Origin: Scylla paramamosain
Lineage: Eukaryota; Arthropoda; Malacostraca; Decapoda; Portunidae
Assembly (NCBI RefSeq): GCF_035594125.1
Contig: NC_087158.1
Coordinates: 4,371,001-4,435,000 of the forward strand
Direction: 5' to 3'
DNA length: 64,000 nt
Made by a program: the position numbers and the translations under genes. Under the pieces are notes generated by a model. That model worked only from the letters and a program-made list of their open reading frames with translations. It was not told where the DNA came from and did not search any database. This document shows, in pieces, positions 55,859-64,000 of this stretch (position 1 is its first letter; each line of letters opens with the position of its first letter).

Positions 55859-56467
55859 GTGGAGCTAGCTGACGACTCTCACACTGAGCTGCACCGCCGC
55901 CTTGCTGTCGCCGCCGCCATGTCGGATGTCACGGGCAGTTCCACCAGCAAACGGAGGTCGAGTAAGGAGGGCGATTCTGAACATGCCAGGCATGTGAGGA
56001 AAGAATCCTCGCATAGGACTAGCTCCAGGAGCAGCCCTTCTCAGCGGGAGGCTCTTCAGGGCGCAAACAAAAGGCCCCAAGATCACGTCTCTGGTGATGG
56101 CGGTGACTCTGCTTCCCAGCACACACGTTCCTTGCCTTCTGCCTCACAGGATGAGGCATCTGCGCTGCCCTGGCACATGGTGATGGACGCTTTGGCTGCT
56201 TTACGTAGCGATACGGAGAAATTGAAGGAGGAAAGAAACTTAGGCCCCAGTCGGGGGGCTGATGATGCCGCGGCGGCCGCCGATGTAAATATTGACCCTG
56301 CTGGCCGTGTGGTGCCTGCAGCTGCATCAAAAGCCAAAGCCATGGCTCTACCGATTGGACACATCATGGCAAGGGCTGGGTGGTCCAGGACTGCCACTTT
56401 TGCCAAATTCTATGACAAGGAGATTGTCCCCAGTCATGATCCTTTCCAAGATGCTGTCCTTCAATAG
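55859..56467 (+). CDS. Gag-like N-terminus joined to a tyrosine-recombinase C-terminus
   Basis: 202 residues; the first good Met is at MSDVTGSSTSKRRSS near 55919. The first half is Ser/Arg/His-rich and Gag-like, then helical (PWHMVMDALAALRSDTEKLK). The last 40 residues read HIMARAGWSRTATFAKFYDK. This matches the C-terminal box of tyrosine recombinases, with the catalytic Tyr in KFY. The Arg and His boxes and any reverse transcriptase are absent. An internal deletion that stayed in frame would explain the fusion. Whether the short protein is made is unknown. Confidence 0.6.
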   Translation: MELADDSHTELHRRLAVAAAMSDVTGSSTSKRRSSKEGDSEHARHVRKESSHRTSSRSSPSQREALQGANKRPQDHVSGDGGDSASQHTRSLPSASQDEASALPWHMVMDALAALRSDTEKLKEERNLGPSRGADDAAAAADVNIDPAGRVVPAAASKAKAMALPIGHIMARAGWSRTATFAKFYDKEIVPSHDPFQDAVLQ

Positions 56468-56634
56468 TCTGTTCATTTTTGCATATGAGATGTCTCTTGT
56501 CACCTGGTCCATGGCTATGTGAATTTCTTATTATGTTGAAGTTTGGTTACTGCATGTCTACAGTACGACACCCACATGGCTTCAAAACCTCATGGGGAAG
56601 CGATCTCTAGCAGAGGTGTGACTTGCTGACGTAA

Positions 56635-56960
56635 AATTAATGAAGTACATGAGACTTACCGTAGTTCAGTTGAAGTGTGCTTCGAATTTTATGAAGCAAA
56701 TCGCCTCTGCTAGAAGGGAGCTTTCACATGCCCGCCTCTCTCACCCTACGCTCTGTAGCGTCTTGTGGCTTACATATTTCTAGCAGTGCAAAATGTTCAG
56801 TTACTTTCATGTGGTTGGTCGTACTCTTTAAAGTCTGGTGGCGTAAAGCGACAAAGCGTATCTCATGTGAAAGCTCCCTTCTAGCAGAGGTGATTTGCTT
56901 CATAAAATTCGAAGCACACTTCAACTGACCTACAGTAAGTCTCATGTACTTCATTAAATT
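56635..56960. repeat. 96-bp inverted repeat hairpin
   Basis: 56635-56730 and 56864-56960 are near-perfect reverse complements around a spacer of about 130 bp. Key matching blocks are GAAGTACATGAGACTTAC and GAAGCAAATCGCCTCTGC-like. It could extrude as a hairpin. Confidence 0.85.
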
Positions 56961-57125
56961 TCACTTAAGAAAGTTGCAGATGATTATGAGTGTGGATTTA
57001 AGAAAGCTGCAGATGATTATGGGTGTGGATCTGATGCAGCTAAATTTGAGAAAAAATTTCATGTTGATGATGGTTTGAAGTCAGTAGCCACATTGAAGCT
57101 GTCACTCTTATTCAGCAGAGCAAAG
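56961..57125 (+). pseudogene. Second BEL copy, resumed RT fragment
   Basis: Encodes KKAADDYGCGS-like sequence and FHVDDGLKSVAT, matching the first copy at 30700-30830. A stretch of about 33 bp (AAGAAAGYTGCAGATGATTA and the following bases) is duplicated in tandem at 56966-57031. BEL homology stops after CAGCAGAGCAAAGA. Confidence 0.85.
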
Positions 57126-57540
57126 AATGGCACCAATCTCTAACTGGATAGTTTTTATTGTTTGCCAACTGGTTTAATTCACAGGTTGGTAGCTGCCTAT
57201 CATGCTGAATTGTTTTTGTGGAAACCCTGTTAAAGCATTTGTTTATTGATATCCATGCCTACATTCCTCTTAATATAAATGTTTGATTATTTCACCGTGT
57301 GTCTCATTGAAAGCGACAATAAAATATGCAAATATATTTTCTTATGGTGCAAAAGTATGGATGTACCAGTGTCTCATCAAAATATTTTTTGTAAGTCTAA
57401 TAGTACATGTATACCTGATCACAATATTGTCATAGTTTCTGCATAGGATAATGCTTCACTCAAAAAGTGTAGAGCAAATATCACTTAGTAGCATTAAAAA
57501 AAAAAAAAATTGTCTACAGCCGAAATAATCCGCTCAACAT
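57126..57540. other. Gene-free stretch
   Basis: No coding motif. AT-rich, with a poly-A run near 57495-57508. Confidence 0.4.
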
Positions 57541-57542
57541 CC

Positions 57543-57623
57543 CTGAAACTGAATTATAATTGAACCACAACCGGCTTTCCCTGAAACTGAATTCTCCTAA
57601 CTGAACCACAACCAGCTTTCCTG
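57543..57623 (+). repeat. Tandem duplication of about 40 bp
   Basis: CCCTGAAACTGAATT, then GAACCACAACCGGCTTTCC, occurs twice in a row with small changes, just upstream of the THAP relic. Confidence 0.8.
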
Positions 57624-57639
57624 CCATGACGTGTTGCTG

Positions 57640-58560
57640 GATTCACCAAATATGCCATTGTACACTTGTGCAGTTGCAGACTGCAAATTGACTTAACACA
57701 AGTGAGATAGAGACGTGAAAGGCTGGAGTGTTTTTCCAGGAAGAAAGATGCACCATGGAGACAACTTTGGAGAACAAGGTGTAAGTGTGGACCAACGTGG
57801 AAAAAGCATCCAAGTTCCATGCAGTTTGCTCAGAACATTTTATAAACTGGAATAAGGGACTGTCACCATTTCATCCTGATCTTGAGTTATTTGAATACAA
57901 CGAATGGAAACCAAAAAATAATCGAGTGAGTGTGTGTGAGTGGGCAAAGGGTATATTGTGGCCAGCATGCTGTGCCCCAGTGCTTCACTCTTCACCTTCA
58001 GAACCAGCCATACCAGTTAATATAGACTTCTTCATAACATCAAACTGATGTGCATGTGAAAGTGGAGACCTGGAGTCAAGAATCACTCATATAAAGGTGT
58101 GTAAATATACCAGTTTATTTTTAGTTCTGGTTTTCAGTATGATTATGTACAACTGTTTAGTGACTGTAAATATGTGTGGCTACTTGGAAAAAAAAAAATC
58201 TAACTACGAGAGCGATTGCACATGTGTTTTGAAATAATACCAAAAATATTTATCTTCAGAACAAACATCAAATTATTAACTGATAATCTCCGGGTTCTAA
58301 TTTCTTACAGATGCTGGTGAAATGTCTCAAGAAATGCAGATGGTACAAGAATCACAGAAAGACCATTCATATTCAACCCCAAGTATTCAAAGCACTTCTG
58401 CAGCCATGCCACATGATGTTGCAGTGCAAGTTGATGTGGTTAGTGCCTGTATACTCTTAATAATAAATGTTTATGTAATGGGTCATTACACTATTCAGCT
58501 TAACTTTTCAGAAAAAAAATTAAAAACCCATCATACTTCAGTGTGATGTGTCATTGACTT
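57640..58560 (+). pseudogene. THAP-domain part of a THAP-DDE transposon
   Basis: MPLYTCAVADCKLT near 57650 and KFHAVCSEHF near 57815 are the ends of a C2CH THAP zinc finger, which binds DNA. Between them SVFPGRK and a Trp-rich stretch fit, but in different frames, so the domain is broken. A second exon-like frame near 58314-58440 (GEMSQEMQMVQESQKDHSYS) follows a splice-acceptor-like TTTCTTACAG. Together with the DDE exon at 59226 this resembles ISL2EU/IS4EU-type transposases with an N-terminal THAP finger. Confidence 0.65.
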
Positions 58561-58710
58561 TTGTTTTCAACCTTTTGGAACTTTCCCTTAAACATTCACT
58601 TGCAGCATTTATTATGTAATTCACTGGCAGATCCTAGTATCAAGAGGCTGTGGTCAGACCTCATTGTACACAGCTAAAAATGTTAAAACTTGTGTACATA
58701 GTTTAATTTA

Positions 58711-58719
58711 ACACACACA

Positions 58720-58777
<58 letters not shown>
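58711..58777. repeat. (CA)n microsatellite
   Basis: About 65 bp of CA repeats with one interruption. Confidence 0.95.
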
Positions 58778-58779
<2 letters not shown>

Positions 58780-58891
58780 ATCCAAAACATGATTCTTACC
58801 AGTGATAAAAGTGTGAGTGCAAACCTTACTTGTAAAAATGCTTTGACACCCATCTATGATGTCAGTAACAAAAGAGTAAAAAAATAAGGGA

Positions 58892-59221
58892 TCACCTGAA
58901 GATCTGCCACCCCAGCCGCACTCGGGGTGGCAGATCTTCAGGTGAGACAATCTGGGGTGGCGGATCTTCAGGTGATCCCATACTTTTAATGAAGTAAACT
59001 TTTTTCTGCATTTTTTATATCCACTCAGTTTTTTAATGCGTTCATGTTAGGTTAGGTTAGGTTAGGCTAACCTAACCTAACCTAACCTAACCTAGTGAGA
59101 GAGTCTGGGGTGGCGGATCTTCAGGTGAGACAATCTGGGGTGGTGGATCTTCAGGTGAGACAATCTGGGGTGGCGGATCTTCAGGTGATCCCTGTGGGGT
59201 GGCGGATCTTCAGGTGATCCA
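58892..59221. repeat. GGGGTGGCGGATCTTCAGG repeat cluster with TTAGG
   Basis: Six direct copies plus one inverted copy of a unit of about 22 bp (core GGGGTGGCGGATCTTCAGG). The spacer GAGACAATCT is often repeated, giving a 33-bp period at 59107-59190. The inverted copy (58892-58913) and 58924-58945 are exact 22-bp reverse complements around a 10-bp loop. Head-to-head TTAGG and CCTAA runs lie at 59046-59094. It resembles 50506-50702. Confidence 0.87.
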
Positions 59222-59225
59222 AAAT

Positions 59226-59960
59226 AAGTATTGGAAAGGACCAAAGCATTTCAAAAAGAAAATGCTCAAGAAAGGTTCAGGTGCCAGGAAAAACATTATG
59301 GATAATTTTGATGAGTACCTGCTGACTTCAGTGTATATGTGTCAAGGCTTAACAACATGGCTTTTAGCAGAATTGTTTGGAATCTGTCACAGTCGTGTCA
59401 CCTGCATCACCAACACTTGGATAAATGTATTATATGAGATATTGCAACACTGGCTATTATGGCCTTCAGCTCAGCAAGTAAGAAACAGCTTACCTGCATG
59501 GTATCTTGCCAGATATGTAGTTACCAGGTTGATCTTGGACTGTACTGAGTTTTTTATTGATAAGCCAAGAATCTGTACTGCTCAGGCCATGACATATTCA
59601 CTTTACAAGCATCACAACACTGCAAAAGTTTTGTTAGGAATAACACCAACTGGAATTATTACTTTTATTTCACATCCATATGGAGGCAATACGTCTGACA
59701 GGCACACAGCAGAAGCAGAACTTCTAGATAAAATTTACCCAGGAAATGCTGCAATGATGGATAGAGGTTTCAATATTGGAGACCTATTGCTGCAACATGG
59801 TGCAAAGTTCTACATGCCACCCTTGACTAGGAAAAAAGCTAATGGTAAAGGAAGAGCATTAAATGCTAATGAGATTGTGTAAACACAAGAGATTGCTTCA
59901 CTGAGGGTACGTGTAGAATGTGCCATTGAGAGAAAAAATTAAAAATATTGACTGGGCAAA
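59226..59960 (+). pseudogene. DDE_Tnp_4-type transposase, C-terminal exon
   Basis: The frame reads NKYWKGPKHFKKKMLKKG, a helix-turn-helix (WLLAELFGICHSRVTCI), the first Asp in RLILDCTEFFID, and a second Asp in GNAAMMDRGFNIGDLLLQHG. After an in-frame TAA at 59880 the third acidic residue is still readable in RVRVECAIER. This is the pattern of THAP-linked DDE transposases. The stop and a frameshift shortly after 59930 make it inactive. Its start is fused to the repeat cluster ending at 59221. Confidence 0.8.
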
Positions 59961-60067
59961 TAAGGAATACCCCATGGCCCTTATTGCATCAAATTTTGGT
60001 TATTGTAGCTGTTTTCTGGAACTTCATGCCCGTGCTTGTAAAATAGGTGTTGCTGACTGAGCCCCAC

Positions 60068-61222
<1,155 letters not shown>

Positions 61223-61226
61223 TATA

Positions 61227-61228
<2 letters not shown>

Positions 61229-61260
<32 letters not shown>
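61229..61260. repeat. (TG)n microsatellite
   Basis: About 32 bp of TG between the LINE tail and the next transposon end. Confidence 0.95.

Positions 61261-64000
<2,740 letters not shown>

Larger units (their letters stand above)
55598..56960 (+). mobile_element. DIRS-like tyrosine-recombinase element, internally deleted
   Basis: It interrupts BEL sequence between GTAGCTACTTT and TCACTTAAGAAAG without clear target duplication, as DIRS-like elements do. It has several complementary segments. Bases 55599-55635 are inverted at 56596-56632 (34 of 37 match), 55636-55680 are related in inverse to 56834-56866, and 56635-56730 are inverted at 56864-56960. Terminal inverted repeats with an internal complementary region are typical of DIRS elements. 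It has one open frame. A Crypton origin is the alternative. Confidence 0.6.
48462..57125 (+). mobile_element. Second BEL/Pao copy, decayed and interrupted
   Basis: The 5' LTR 48462-49009 (TGTTACCG...GGCTACA) and leader 49010-49195 align with the first BEL copy. The interior resumes near 52188 and runs to 55597, then 56961-57125, with many frameshifts. Two foreign blocks interrupt it: 49205-52187 (Harbinger remnant with CCTAA repeats) and 55598-56960 (DIRS-like). The integrase and 3' LTR are missing, and the copy is far more diverged than 14351-33785. Confidence 0.87.

Overview
The window is eukaryotic nuclear DNA that consists almost entirely of transposable elements nested in one another. 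Long (AT)n microsatellites, TTAGG-type repeat clusters and a crab-like Jockey LINE point to an arthropod, most likely a decapod crustacean and perhaps a brachyuran crab. The species call rests on remembered resemblance, not on a search. No cellular gene is certain; the best candidate is one short GC-rich exon near 4.4 kb on the minus strand.

Layout. 1-4.2 kb: relics of non-LTR retrotransposons. 5.26-13.99 kb: a PIF/Harbinger transposon (37-bp perfect inverted ends, TAA duplication) with a divergent transposase and MADF-BESS gene pair. A deleted second Harbinger (43-bp perfect inverted ends) sits in its left end, and a 4.9-kb Ty3/gypsy element (139-bp LTRs, ATACC duplication) sits in its transposase exon. 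14.35-33.79 kb: a BEL/Pao element that landed in an (AT)n tract. Its 5' LTR was split by a 9.1-kb gypsy-type endogenous retrovirus with open gag, pol and env and almost identical LTRs (GTTT duplication). Its leader was split by a hAT transposon (14-bp inverted ends, 8-bp duplication GTGTAACC). 34.7-48.4 kb: a CR1-like LINE relic split by about 12 kb that holds two head-to-tail Jockey-type LINE copies and a complete Gmr1-like element.

The Gmr1-like element (41.0-47.8 kb) is the most unusual object. Its pol order is protease, integrase, reverse transcriptase, RNase H; its primer binding site is an 18-nt match to the tRNA-Lys3 type; and gag and pol share one frame, separated only by UGA followed by CUAG, a known leaky-stop context.

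48.46-57.13 kb: a second, decayed BEL copy. It is broken by a Harbinger remnant (HARBI1 fragment plus NAIF1-like Myb/SANT gene) and by a DIRS-like tyrosine-recombinase element with inverted repeats. 57.5-60.06 kb: a decayed THAP plus DDE transposon. 60.26-61.22 kb: a third Jockey-type LINE fragment. 61.26-63.89 kb: a DNA transposon with imperfect inverted ends and a broken transposase-like gene that I cannot place in a named superfamily.

Two themes recur. (AT)n tracts sit at the seams of several insertions. A GGGGTGG-ATCTTCA repeat unit combined with CCTAA repeats occurs inside two unrelated decayed transposons. Protein relationships come from recognised motifs, and LTR comparisons were made by eye.
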